A stretch of 64,000 bases of DNA from the NCBI GenBank assembly GCA_022695795.1, contig MU404079.1, forward strand, positions 372,001 to 436,000. The letters run 5' to 3'. The stretch comes from Biscogniauxia marginata (Eukaryota > Ascomycota > Sordariomycetes > Xylariales > Xylariaceae). The notes below the pieces were generated by a model. It searched no databases. It saw only the letters and a list, made by a program, of their open reading frames with translations, and had not been told where the DNA came from. The first letter of the stretch is position 1; the number at the start of each line of letters is the position of its first letter. Shown here in pieces: positions 34,901 to 46,420 of the stretch. A program made the position numbers and the translations under genes.

Positions 34901-35608
34901 ATTTCCGAGTCGTGCGACAGTGACAACACGATCGTAGCACATATGATGCTACTCCGACGGAATTTAGAGTGGGCAGCGAAGTCGATTTAAGCCATATTCG
35001 AGTGTGGCAAACGTTGGAGCGACCTACGGTGTTGCGTTATTGGACAAGTACGGAAATGAGAACGAGACAACGAAGCGTAGGAGGAAAATGACCCCCGATC
35101 GATAACACGACAAGACGAATGCAGATCTCTCCTCTACATGGTTATGCCAATGCCAAAGCGCAAGAGATAGAAGGGTGGATGAAAGATGAAGTCGTGGTTG
35201 AGGAGAGCTCATGAACACTTGGGAAGTAGTTGAGTAGTATTGGGTTTGGCATGTAGTGTTCGAGTTTCTCTGTAACGAAATACAAATAATACCCACGTTC
35301 AATATAAACTAGATTATTGTGGCTTTACGCAAGTTCTTTTTTTTTTTTTTTTTTTTTACACGTGACAGATATGTACGAATATATCTAGCTTTGCCTGAAG
35401 AGCACCTAATGATAATTCGATACATGCATTATGTAATTATGGGGATGCATGTGATGACTAAGCGGGGTTTTTTTTCGTTCGTACCGTCGCGCCAAAATCC
35501 CGAATTGCTTTAAGCCGCTGCATTTACCTAAACATAAAATACCATCCCAAGGTCCTGGGGACTCGCGACTCAATACCTTGTCCGCAAGTACCAATCGACC
35601 TCGACAAC
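34901..35608. other. Intergenic region
   Basis: Cornichon 3' flank and Prp17 upstream region. Contains a T21 run at 35337-35357. The Prp17 frame is open back to a stop at about 35459 but has no ATG before 35609. Confidence 0.5.
35337..35357. repeat. Poly-T tract (T21)
   Basis: Twenty-one consecutive T residues between the cornichon and Prp17 genes. Confidence 0.9.
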
Positions 35609-37201
35609 ATGCCAGACTTCGGGGAATACCCGCCGAATATGGCGCCGCAAGATGCGCTCATCGTACGCGAGCAGGCCGAACCAACCCATGCCGTCATACC
35701 GTATACTGGCGAAGAGCTTGCGCGACCCAAGTTCGGTCCTCTGAACCCCTACAAGGACGAGACGAACGTGCTGAAGCGTAAGAATGTTTTGACCGGGAGT
35801 GCCGAGGAAACCTATGTCAGCGAACACACCTTCCGCAGCAAGCATCGCGCCATCGAGCGCAAAGGCGGACCCGGAAGGGAATACCAAACAGGCGCCGCTG
35901 TCAAGGAAGAGGCCGCCAAGCTACGATCAACACGGCAGACCAAGGGCAACGCGACGATAGCCGATGGCGATGGCGCTTACGTCGGTCCGTGGGCGAAGTA
36001 TAAGAAGGATGAATACGAAGAAGTAGCCGAAGATGAAGAGATAGGAAGCGATGAGGAGGTCGAGTATGTCTACGAAGACGAGGACGATGTTGTTGCGAGC
36101 GGTACAGTCGTCTCGGCCCCCGTAGGGGCACTGGCCAGAAGGAAAGAGGTCGAGGAGATGGGTGACGAGACTACGACGTTCCACGGCGAGCAGGAATTCG
36201 ATTACCAGGGACGCACGTACATGCACGTGCCACAGGATCTCGACGTCGACTTGCGAAAGGATATTGGCAGTATCACAAACTACATACCCAAGAAACTGGT
36301 GCATACGTGGAAAAATCATGGGGGCAAGGCTGTCACGGGTCTGCGTTTCTTTCCCAACTCTGGCCATCTACTTTTATCTTCCGGCGCGGATTCGACCGTC
36401 AAAATATGGGACGTTTATCATCAAAAGGAGCTGCTACGGAGTTATTCAGGGCACTCAAAGGCTGTGTCGGACATTAGCTTCAACACCGACGGCACACAAT
36501 TCCTCTCGGCCTCGTATGACCGCATGATGAAGCTCTGGGATACCGAGACGGGTGCATGTATTAACAAGTTCACGACGGGCAAGACACCGCACGTCATCAA
36601 GTTCAACCCTTCGCTGGAGCACTCGCACGAGTTCTTGGCCGGTATGTCAGACAAGAAGATTGTGCAATTCGATACGCGGACTCGGGAGATGGTCCAGGAA
36701 TACGATCACCATCTGAACGCTATCAACACCATCACCTTCGTCGACGACAACCGGCGTTTTATGACCACTTCTGACGACAAATCGCTACGCGCGTGGGATT
36801 ACAACATTCCAGTCCCCATCAAATACATCGCAGAACCATATATGTACCCGATGACCCGAGCAACACTGCACCCGTCAGGCAAGTACGTCGCGTACCAGTC
36901 TTCGGACAACCAGATTGTCGTCTACGGCGCCAACGACAAGTTCCGGCAGAACCGCAAGAAGAGCTATCGTGGCCACAACAATGCGGGCACGGCCATCGAC
37001 GTTGCGTGCAGTCCCGACGGTCAGTTTCTCGTCTCGGGCGACAGCGGCGGCTTCGTCTGCTTCTGGGACTGGAAGACGTGCAAAATGTACCACAAGCTGC
37101 TGGCGGGCGACCAGGCCGTCACCTGCGTACAGTGGCACCCGCAGGAAACGAGCAAGGTGGCTGCGGCTGGCATGGACGGCATTATCAGATATTGGGATTA
37201 G
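35609..37201 (+). CDS. prp17: Pre-mRNA-processing factor 17 (Cdc40/Prp17), WD40
   Basis: Single exon of 530 residues. The N-terminal region includes the family element LKRKNVLTGSAEETYVSEHTF, a GPWAKYKK segment, a strongly acidic stretch (about residues 130-160) and the TTTFHGEQEFDYQGRTYMHV block. Seven WD40 repeats fill about residues 230-530: GADSTVKIWDVY, ASYDRMMKLWDTETG, MSDKKIVQFDTRT, TSDDKSLRAWDYNIPVPIKY, GDSGGFVCFWDWKTCK and a final GMDGIIRYWD at the C-terminus. Prp17 acts in the second catalytic step of splicing. The N-terminus lacks the SDYGSSS-like acidic start common in related proteins, and the gene has no introns. A missed upstream exon is possible. Confidence 0.93.
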   Translation: MPDFGEYPPNMAPQDALIVREQAEPTHAVIPYTGEELARPKFGPLNPYKDETNVLKRKNVLTGSAEETYVSEHTFRSKHRAIERKGGPGREYQTGAAVKEEAAKLRSTRQTKGNATIADGDGAYVGPWAKYKKDEYEEVAEDEEIGSDEEVEYVYEDEDDVVASGTVVSAPVGALARRKEVEEMGDETTTFHGEQEFDYQGRTYMHVPQDLDVDLRKDIGSITNYIPKKLVHTWKNHGGKAVTGLRFFPNSGHLLLSSGADSTVKIWDVYHQKELLRSYSGHSKAVSDISFNTDGTQFLSASYDRMMKLWDTETGACINKFTTGKTPHVIKFNPSLEHSHEFLAGMSDKKIVQFDTRTREMVQEYDHHLNAINTITFVDDNRRFMTTSDDKSLRAWDYNIPVPIKYIAEPYMYPMTRATLHPSGKYVAYQSSDNQIVVYGANDKFRQNRKKSYRGHNNAGTAIDVACSPDGQFLVSGDSGGFVCFWDWKTCKMYHKLLAGDQAVTCVQWHPQETSKVAAAGMDGIIRYWD

Positions 37202-37831
37202 ATTGGGAGGACGAGAGACAGGGGTTTTGTTTTTGGCATCGCATGGTGTTCTCGGGCGCTTAGGTCTACTTTAACGAAAAAGGATAGGTCCTCGATACTG
37301 AACATGGACAAAATAGTGTAGGGACTATAATGGATGGATCTTGCTCCTCGATAATGAAACACTATTATTATTCACATCTCAAGCCTGCTGGGTTGTTCCA
37401 CTGTAGTTGATTCTAGAGATAATGGGGACTTATTTTCTTGCATAGATGTATCGATAGAGTCAAGCCTGTCCCAGGTAGCTATCCTAAAAGCTAGATCACA
37501 TTATAACTACATTTTTTCCCTTTTTCCCAGACGAAATCATGAGATAAAAAAAATCGGGTTCTTCGCCATCCTTCTATCCTCCCTCCCTCCGCCTTACTCG
37601 GTTTCTATCGCGGTATTATTATTACTAAAACATACCTCATATTCCATTATCCTTTCTTCAACTCGTCCCTCGCTCCTCCTCTCCTTCCTCTCTCTGTCTC
37701 GCTCTCTCCCCCTCTGCTTTTCCTATTACATAAACCCGCGTCACAACGGACAAAAGGTGGGGGGGTTTTTTTCCCCATACCTAACACGAGAAATCACCAA
37801 CACTGAAGGTTTCTAAAACCACCCAAATCAT
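37202..37831. other. Intergenic region between convergent genes
   Basis: Shared 3' flank of Prp17 (+) and the seven-helix protein (-). T/C-rich from 37560 to 37730; no gene seen. Confidence 0.5.
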
Positions 37832-39397
37832 TCATAAACAGGACATGCGGAGACTCGCCCGCGGCGGTATCGTCACGAGCCGCGCCCTCCTCTCACGCGG
37901 CGCCAGCTCCCACGCCCCCGCGCTGACCTCCGTCGCTACCAGGATGTCCCTGGCGTCATTGCCGCTGCCTTTACCGGCACCACCGCTACGTGGCGGGTCG
38001 GGCTTCTCTTTGTTACTATCGATGTCTTCATCACCGGCGTCATTTGCAACTCCTGAAGGCGGGGACAGCGAAGACGACGACGAGGAGAACATATGCGGTG
38101 GCATCTGCGCGAGGAAGCCCGGGACCGCCGTGGCCGTGGCCGTGGCCGTGGCCGTGGTGGACGTGGGAAGCGGTTCCGCGGATTGTCGCGCGCCGTCGTC
38201 GGCGATGACCTCGACGTCCGTGTCCGAGTCCGAGTCGGGCGCGAACCACGAGGTCCGCGGATCGCGCTCGCGTCCGATCCCGGGCCCGCTGCTGCGACTG
38301 CGACTGCGGCTGCGGGCTACCGCGTCGTCGTCGTGGCCTTGTTGTTGCGATTCTCCGGCTCGCGCGTGGACGGACGCGACCCCGCCGCCGCCGCCTCTAC
38401 TGAGAGCCCGTTCACCCCAGTAGCGGGATGATGGCTGCCGCGGATGATGGGGATGGGGATGGGGATGTTCCAGGGCGCTGGCGTCCCAACCGCCCGTCTC
38501 CCAGCTCCCGCGCCTGCGCGCCGCGAACGCGAACCCAAGTTCCTCCTCGCGCTGAACGCGCCGGAGCTCATCGTCGTCCGCCGGGGATGGCTTCCCGGGT
38601 TTCTCCTTCTGCCCAACGCCCCCGCCGCCATATCCACAGTCATCGTCATCGGCGCCGTCGCAGACCGCCGGCTGCTGTCCCGGACCCGGACCCGGACCCG
38701 GGAGGACCAGACACGCGACTGCGAACAGCGCGACGACGGCGCTCGCGACCACGACCTCGACCTCGGCGGTGGCCCAGGAGGTGCGCGCGCCGAGGCTCTT
38801 GTCCGCGGGGTGGAAACCCCGCGACGCGAGGCGGAGGACGTTGATCGCGAGGAGGAGGGTGGAGAGGGCGGTTAGGGAGAGGGCGACGAGGATGGCGAGG
38901 GGGAGCGGTAGGGAGGGCCGGGGAGGTAGGGTTCTAGGTTCGGTGGAAGGAGGTTGAGAGGAGTGAGTGTGGAGGTGATGGATTTGGACGGGGGCGCGCT
39001 TCTTGAGGGAGGAAGAGAGTGTGAGGAGGGATGGCGGAGGCGAAGAGGGGGGGCGCTCAAGGAGGCTGGGGCGGCGGCGGCGGCGGGACGCGAGGGAAAT
39101 GGAGACGAGGAACAGGATGAGCAATAGGAGGAGGGTGCTAGTCAAGATGTTGGATATCTCTGCTAGAGTCAGACAATGGTTATGGAAAATAGGAGAAGGG
39201 TTGTAGCGTAGGTATACTAGGTCAGGAGCTTACCGTAAGTCGTCGTCCAGAGGGTGAAATCCGCACTGGGAAATATCAACAGCGATACATAATTAGCTCC
39301 TAATATCAATTCTCCTATTCTCTAAACTCGCCACTGTGCAACTCACTGTAACGAGAAGCCCTCACAACGAAGACTTAAAAAAAGCTAAAGGGGGGGA

Positions 39398-39449
<52 letters not shown>

Positions 39450-40299
39450 AGGGGGAACAATATTGGGGCTGGGCCAAGTCTTCCATGCTCACTTACCACA
39501 CCTGCTGCCCATATAAACCCCTCCTCTTCTTCCAGTACACACTCGAGCTGCTACCGCCGCTCCCGGGGCACTCGAAGAAGACCGCCAGTAGCGAGGCGGC
39601 GAAGGTCAGGAAGACAACCGCGTATAAAATTCCCGAGACGAACCTCCAGCAGTACCGATCGCAGTGTCTTTGGCTTGTATATTTACGGGTGGGAGTATCC
39701 CTGAGAAAGGAAAGGAGGTCACCGAGGGCTACCACCTTTAGGGGCCATATACTGTGTGTTCTGGTGGTGAGCTTCGTGAAGTAGACGGGGAAGGGCAGTA
39801 GAGGATATGGAAGAGGGGTGGGGCTTACATGCACATGAGGGAAACGCGAAAAAGAGTCGTGATCCTGTCTGCCATCTCTAAGGGGTAAATATTCTCCTCT
39901 GTTAGCAATTTCCCGCTGCTCGGCTTCTGGGTACCTGAGTATCCGCAACCGTAAGTAACTCGTTAGTCGCCCGATCTTGCTTTTTTCTGGCTCTATATAC
40001 ATGTGCGCTTCCCTCGTAACGAAAGACGTTATGCATATCTAGATAGATATAGCGGACTCACCATCGATCAGATCGTACTTCTCGGCATAAACCCCGACGC
40101 CCAATCGCAAGCCCAGGAATGCTGTCGCGACAAGCACCCAGCCGTCTCCCGGAGAGAGCAGACGCCGTCGCCGCTGCTGTTGTTCTCCCTGCTGTTGCCA
40201 TAGTATAAACCGTACCCCGAAGCGCAGCAAGAGCAGGGACATGGCGACCGCTTCGCAGATCCAGGCCGAGAGCGACGTTGATGGTGGGGGGTGCGCCAT
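37832..40299 (-). CDS. Seven-helix fungal integral membrane protein with low-complexity tail
   Basis: Five exons, 40299..40062, 39934..39829, 39751..39497, 39265..39234 and 39159..37832, join in frame to 652 residues. The 32-nt exon 4 gives CADFTLWTTTY and is needed to connect the frames. Predicted helices: ICEAVAMSLLLLRFGVRFIL, GWVLVATAFLGLRLGVGVY, a helix around VSLMCIIWPLKVVAL, FVSGILYAVVFLTFAASLLA, the STLLLLLILFLVSISL region, LPLPLAILVALSLTALSTLL, and a last one around VVVASAVVALFAVACLVL. This pattern resembles the rhodopsin-like integral membrane proteins expanded in fungi. The last 280 residues are cytosolic-type low complexity: Gly, Asp, His-Pro, Arg-Ser and Ala-Thr runs. The terminal exon is very GC-rich. 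Ligand and role are unknown. Confidence 0.75.
38127..38158. repeat. GGCCGT hexanucleotide repeat inside the coding tail
   Basis: About five tandem hexamers in the last exon of the seven-helix protein, encoding an Ala-Thr run on the minus strand. A (GGACCC)n tract at about 38680-38702 encodes the Pro-Gly run of the same protein. Confidence 0.75.
39401..39440. repeat. (AG)20 microsatellite inside an intron
   Basis: Twenty uninterrupted AG units, read as (CT)20 in the transcript, within the 231-nt third intron (39496..39266) of the seven-helix gene. They lie about 135 nt before the acceptor used. Confidence 0.9.
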
Positions 40300-42630
40300 T
40301 TGGAGAGAATTGGTCGAAGACGAGACCGGTCGGGCAATATATCTAACCTCGTCTTTATAAGTATGTACGGTTGCAAAACAGCTCTATTATTTTGCGTATT
40401 TTTCTTCCTCCCCTCGGTCTATTCTGTGTATACATGCATTGAGTATCAACGGAGATGAGGAAAGGAGAGAAAAGGGCAGAGGTCTCTGACGCTTTTCTTA
40501 GCCCTCTACGGTTTGGAAGGGGAAGATTATATGAAAAATATATTTAGGAATATGACTCCCTAGAGGACGACTATAGTCACGGGTGGCAGCTAGTAACTCG
40601 ATAGAATTGCCAAAGTTGATAATGAGTGGACAGGGTCTCTTCTCCCCTTTATCTTGTCTCTCGCTCGCCCTAGCTTTCTCATAAAGGGGGACTAAGGCTT
40701 GTCCCGGTGAAGCTATTTGGTTTTCTGCAGAAGGTAGCCTTAGTTACTCCTCGCTATTGAATTGCATTTTGCCACGTAAAACAGTCAATGTGCTTGCTCA
40801 CCCTTGACCGCGGGATCTGGTCAGTGAACGTTAAACTTTCGTTTCGAACCTTAGATCTTGGACCTTAAAGGGACAACCGTTCGCGAGAAGATCTGGGATG
40901 TATTTGAAAGTCTATCGGGTCCGGAAGTTTAATGATAAGCCAAGCGTCTTGTTAAGAAGCTTTCCTAGGCTGGATATAGGTACATCGAGAGAATGGGAAT
41001 ATAGATGCGTTTTACAACGAGTAAGTACACTGCATTATACTACATATCAGTATGCGCTTTCAGTTGTGGAAGCCGCTTTAATGCTAATATTCAATATTCT
41101 AATATTGTTACAAGCGCTCATTGTCACCTACGATATTTCGTGAGTATTACTGAGTATGTGTCTTTCTGAATATAGATTTGAGGCTGACTTTTCCCTTCAT
41201 TCCCATAATCATTATTAGCAGCATGTCTGGCGTGAAGTAACCGTCCCATTGGTGAAACCCTTGTGAGATGACGTCTAGTAGTGTGTAGTAAGTTCGGGAT
41301 ATGAGGAGATGGCTACAGTGAGAGGCTTAGCCCCTAAGTTTCGCTCTAGGCCTTTCTTACACAAGGTTCATCTTAAGACAGCCAACCGAGCGAGAGGGTG
41401 ATAGAATATTTCGCTCCGACTTCACAGCAGTAATATATCAACAATGCGCACATTAGGATTTTGCTATCGCGAGAATGGCTTGCGTAGGTTTAACGGGTAA
41501 AGAATGTGAAGAAACATCGCAAGTTGCCCGGGCTTAGCTCATATACAAGCACCCAGACTTAATACCTAAGGTGCGTATCTAGGCGATATGTGTTATACAA
41601 ATCCTTCCATTCACTATGGGATATTGTAGATGGTGTCACCGAATACACCTATGAATCAGAGTGATTTGTAGTTCAGGCAGTTTAATTTTAGATTCTTCTA
41701 TATTGTTAGGCAAAACTTAGGGTGATCATTTTATTGTGCCGCAGATTTAAGCCAGTGCCGTTGCCCCCCCATCGGACGAGGAAAGCAGTGACATGTGTTA
41801 GTCCTACAACTCCGCCCTCCAGCCCCCTGGATGCGTATATCTGCTTGTCTAAGCTGTCTAGAGCTGTGCCGTCAGCCATGCCGCTAAAATGGCATTCCAC
41901 GAGACGGCTCTCGCTTTAACTTTTAAGTGTCTACATTAATTTCCCATTTTATATCAATTATACAAATTTGAACCACAAGCGTTGGGACATTTGTTCGCAT
42001 ACAGTATTGGGACATTGCTGATGGCACAAGAGACACTTTAGCTAACATGTTTATGAGTTACATTTGCTACATAAGCTCTCCCTCTTTCGTCCCACCAGAC
42101 ATTATCCAAGCCTGTTTTCCATCACTCCCAGATAAATAAAGGTTACACGGAGACATCAACAATTTAATATATTATCTATCCAGCTTCATGAGAATTTAAT
42201 GTTATTCCTCCCTTGAACTTTGTTTCGGGTCGGCAAATCCCATTGTATCACTCCGTGATTAATATTTGTCCCTCGGTAACCTCTCCTGTGACCTCTAGCA
42301 CGTACGCCGGCATTCTGTAAAAAGGGCTACGCAATAAGTAGCGAACAAATACCTCTTTGCCGATGTATCGTGCAGAGCGCGTGAGAGTATTTAGGATAAA
42401 CTCTTGCCTTCTTCTTCTTGCGCAGATAACTCCTACACTCTCGGAAGCCTTTGTCCCTTCGCATCCCCATATCTTAGTCGTCAGCAACGAAATCGAAAAC
42501 CGAGTCTTTCTAATATCCTTCTTCATTTCTTTTTTGTTAGGTTTTGGTTTTTTTTTTTTACGGCATGTAAAAGTACCCCTTTTCGAACGTAGACGAAGAG
42601 CTAAAGCCATACTGAAGCGAACAACCGGCA
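40300..42630. other. Gene-free AT-rich stretch
   Basis: Promoter side of the seven-helix gene, then about 2 kb with no supportable gene. Open frames near 40898, 41706 and 42248 have no recognisable features. Confidence 0.45.
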
Positions 42631-42855
42631 ATGGTCGTCTTCATCCAGGCCGCGACCCCCTACTCGCCGCCCATGGTCGTGCGACCTACAGCCGTCTTTA
42701 TTCCACCCTCTCCACCACCGCCACCTCCATCCATAATTGTTCAAACGGCACCCGCCGTCGTCCCCGTCGTCCCCGTCGTCCCACTCGTTCCCGTAGTACC
42801 TGTCGCGCAGGTGGTCCCGGCCCCGAACGCGGTGATCCTGCATCGTATCGCATGA
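42631..42855 (+). CDS. Small Pro/Val-rich hypothetical ORF
   Basis: A 74-residue frame starting MVVFIQAATPYSPPMVVRPT, then a run of prolines and a VVPVVPVVPLVPVVPVAQVV repeat. The repeat comes from a CCCGTCGTC-type DNA repeat. The opposite strand is open too, but would give an unlikely Trp/Arg/Asp-rich peptide. No family is recognised. It could be a small secreted or structural peptide, or simply a repeat that happens to be open. Confidence 0.25.
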   Translation: MVVFIQAATPYSPPMVVRPTAVFIPPSPPPPPPSIIVQTAPAVVPVVPVVPLVPVVPVAQVVPAPNAVILHRIA

Positions 42856-43695
42856 GGGAATACATTTTGTTTGTAAAGAGATGATCCGGATTCGGGATTT
42901 TCAATGATTATGGCAGACTCGTCTTTTGCGAGTCAAGGGTACCCGGTATGAGCGTTGGCGAGGAAAATGTAGGTGCGCGTAGTATAACACGTGAAGTTTT
43001 CCCCCTTTTCGGGAGAAGGGGAGGACTTATTGGTTGGCTGACTGGCCTTCTCTTTTGTTATTGGGAGTTCGCCTGTACTAGAGGCAAGATGAGTCCCGGC
43101 GTTGCGCATTATCAGAGGATGGCGCATGATTCACGGGATAATGCTATGGAAACATCTTTATAAAGTGTTGATGGCATCGCTGTGGCGGCATTCAGGGAGT
43201 TTTGAGACGAGCTAGGTCTCCACGATTGTGAGCTGGAGGGTAGTAGTAGGCAATTAGAGGGGTGGTGTGTTACCCTTTGCTAAGCTTCATTTTACTGAAG
43301 CTGCTGATCTGTATTCTTTGACTAATCAAGAAGCGTTGCTATACAGGTGTATGTGTCTTGTAAAACAGAGACATGCCACGGAACCCTATTGAATAGGTAC
43401 CTAGTCTCCATTGGCACGGTGCTGTCTAATACCATAAATTCTAGATTCGCATTTTGCAACTCACAAGGACATACTTGTCTCTTTTGAAACCGTGTTACCT
43501 ATCATAGAATTGTTCGCCACGCTCGAGTCAGAGGTAAGACCGATGAATATGTGCAATATGACAAAAAAGGTCTAGTAGCTATACAAGTTCCAAGTTGAGG
43601 CTCCGAGAAGAGGGCTTATTTCCTCCTTCCAGACTCCCTGGTGAAATAGAACATGATGTCGGCTAGTCACACATGCCCGGTAGTTCACGGCATGC
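42856..43695. other. Intergenic region
   Basis: 3' flank of the coiled-coil membrane protein gene. No gene seen. Confidence 0.45.
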
Positions 43696-44589
43696 TTAGA
43701 CGAAGGTGAGATCTGTGCCCACGGACTTGAATTCCTCCTGGGTATATAGGAAGCCGAATATGGTGTCGCGTAGCACGAATATGACCAAAATGTCGTCATT
43801 TAGATCCTCTCGGCCTTCTCTCCTCCAAGCTTTGACCTGGTTCTTAAACCGCCATAGCAGCTCCTGAAATTTCGTCTTCTGCGGATCGACGGCGACTGTC
43901 TGACCAGGAGCATAGCGGTGCGGGTCGAATCCGGTAGACTCACCGTCCGCATTGACGACAACCATGACAACTGAGTACTGATCTTGCGGATCTAAAATCT
44001 GATTCTGATCCCGGTCTCGACCGTGCCCCTGATTCTGACTCGGGCCCCAGCTTTGCACCTCGGCCTGAAGGTTATCAACGAACATTAGCGTGTCCTCGAC
44101 GGGCACCTTCTCCTTGGCGTACATTTCGTGGCCGACGGGGAAGCCCGGCAGCGGGCCAGCCTCGACCTGGGAGCCGGAGAAGCGACGCTGGCGCTCGAAA
44201 ACGAGCTCCCGCATGCGGGCCTCGTCGCCGGCCTCGCGCGCCTCGGCCAACAGGGATTGGAACTCATCCAGCATCTGACGCTGCTCCTCGATCTCCTGGC
44301 GCTCCTCGGCGAGCTGACGCGCGAACTGCCGGTAGTCGTAGTACCACCAGGCCACATACGCGCCGATGGTCAGGGCGGAGCCAATGGCCATGTCCTTCAC
44401 CCGACTCCATCGCGAACGTGGGGTGTAGAAGTAGGTGGGGGACGGCTGCTGGGGTGAGTAGTTAGAGTATCGCCTGTCATGCGGCTGCTGTGGACGGATC
44501 GGAGATGGCTGCGGAGGGTGACGATGACGATGGTGACATGGCCGAATGCGCGTGGTGGGCCGGGCCCGAATGTGAAGGTGCCGGAGCAT
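43696..44589 (-). CDS. Probable mitochondrial single-pass coiled-coil protein
   Basis: Single exon of 297 residues. The first 65 residues have many Arg, His and Pro and almost no acidic residue, consistent with a mitochondrial presequence. One membrane helix follows at about 67-85 (MAIGSALTIGAYVAWWYYDY). It is followed by a Glu/Gln/Arg-rich coiled coil at about 88-140 (QLAEERQEIEEQRQMLDEFQ). The C-terminal half is more globular, with YSVVMVVVNADGES and ILVIFVLRDTIFGFLYTQEE. I do not recognise a named family. The topology suggests an inner-membrane protein with a soluble domain in the intermembrane space or matrix. That location is inference. Confidence 0.7.
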   Translation of the reverse strand: MLRHLHIRARPTTRIRPCHHRHRHPPQPSPIRPQQPHDRRYSNYSPQQPSPTYFYTPRSRWSRVKDMAIGSALTIGAYVAWWYYDYRQFARQLAEERQEIEEQRQMLDEFQSLLAEAREAGDEARMRELVFERQRRFSGSQVEAGPLPGFPVGHEMYAKEKVPVEDTLMFVDNLQAEVQSWGPSQNQGHGRDRDQNQILDPQDQYSVVMVVVNADGESTGFDPHRYAPGQTVAVDPQKTKFQELLWRFKNQVKAWRREGREDLNDDILVIFVLRDTIFGFLYTQEEFKSVGTDLTFV

Positions 44590-46420
44590 TGCTGATCGGC
44601 GCTTGATTGCGCGCCTGAGAAAGCGAAAGACTACCTGATTTGGGGGGTTCCTGCCTTGGGGCGAAACTTTTGCTCTAGGGTCGTTTTTGAAATGTGATTC
44701 ATGATACGTCTCTGCTCTGTGCTCTTATGAACGATGAAACTGAAGATATCCGGTGGTGGCTTTGAATAACGCGTCAAAAATGCCCGTTGAGACCCCCCAG
44801 CTGGACGACAGCTGCGGTGCCGACCTTGCCACCTGGCACTCCCGACATGGTGTGTGTTCCGTGTCGTGTGTAAGTCTTCCTATAATACGTCCGTACATAG
44901 GTGCAATTCGTACCTATACATCCCCATATGAAAATACAACATCGTCGACAATTATTAAGGAGATATGACAGAGCCAAGAAGAAAGAAAGTAGCGGCGAAT
45001 TTGCATAACACATGTCAGCACCCTGAAATTATAGCAGGGGAAGAAAGAAAGCACGGGCTTACTCCTACATACAGCTAAGCGAGAGAATCTATTATGCTTC
45101 CATCACATCACGTTCATTGCAGCAACAGGAGATCAAAAATTGGAAGAATAATGCCGCATCACCATTTCGACTCGTAAAGGTGTTATTTCCATTGTGGAAA
45201 AACTACACGACTACAACAGTATGATGCTATCTAAACTCATCTCGCGTCACCTCAGTGCTTCTTCTAATACAAGCTACATGCCCTTGGTCACATTGATCAA
45301 GTTGGATAAAACTTCATGTTAGGTGCAATACATTGTAACGTTGTAGTTAGAATTATCTCCAAGCTCTGGGCTGTTGATAACTGTCCATCACGCCACGGGC
45401 TAGATGCATGACAACAGCTTGGACTACTCGGCCTTTTGCTTAGCGTCTGGCAAGATCCATTTGTTATCGCAAGGTTGAGTAGAAAATTGGGCGCGAAAGA
45501 AAATATGGTTATTCATCGTAGAGAATATCGGGTTGGAGGTATATTCGGGGACTTCGGAAGGGGGTCGTCATCAGACTCTAAAATGACGACGGCCGAGAGA
45601 TGCGCCGGCACGCATGGAAATGACTTATCAGTACAGAGCCCATATTTGATGAGTAGATTCTACTGTACAAAAGTAAGTATGAGAATCGCGATGAACGTTT
45701 TAGCCTAACAGTGATGAGGATGCCCTTTATTTATTATTTATAGTATTAGGGCTCTGCTATATCAAGACTTGAGTCTAGAGTCTTCGGCGCATCATTAGCC
45801 CTCTGTATGTCTGCGCCTCTGCGCCTCTGCGGAGAACCGGTCCAACTAGGGGTATCGACCTCCACATTTGTCAATACGATAGTAATATTGCAATGCTACC
45901 TTTTCCCCTGCCTAGACCGAGCATCTAGTGTAGACTTATTATAGCGTCAAGAGCGTCTCCCCGCAGCCCCCACACGCATTTCTTGTAAAGAGCCCTACCA
46001 GGTACCAGATAGCCTAGATGAATACCGGATTAGTTTCTTAGGCAAATCTTGCTATTCGTGGATCGGAGGAAGGAAAAGAGACCGCGACTATAATGGTAAC
46101 AGTATGGAGACCTCGCACCTCATCGGAACACCTAGGTCTATGGGGAAGATGCCCGAGAGCTCACCACCCGGCGCATTATGGACCGAGGTGACAGGACGTA
46201 TGACGATGCAATGGGCGTCTATAACGCGATGAACTAATAATTCGACGCGTATTGTCCAAACTTCCTTGGATATGGTGCGGAGAAAGTGACACTCTGACCA
46301 TGATTTATATATTTGTGTTTACCCTCAATCCAATTAGCCAGATGCAAGCTCTTCAACCACTGGGCGACTTATTTAGTTAGTAGGTGCTGCCGTCCGACGC
46401 GGACTCAACTCAGGGTAGCC
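44590..46420. other. Gene-free stretch
   Basis: Promoter of the coiled-coil protein gene, then about 1.5 kb without a supportable gene, then the upstream region of the PL26-type lyase. The lyase frame is open upstream to 46313, but family and signal-peptide evidence favour the ATG at 46421. Confidence 0.45.

Noticed and set aside
37845..38423. 192-codon plus-strand frame over the seven-helix protein tail
   Set aside because: Low-complexity GC-rich DNA leaves several frames open. The minus-strand frame continues from spliced membrane exons, so the plus-strand frames are shadows.
42248..42631. 127-codon minus-strand frame with a Lys-rich run
   Set aside because: The Lys run comes from a T-rich tract. 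There is no conserved motif or splice partner, and it sits in AT-rich DNA.
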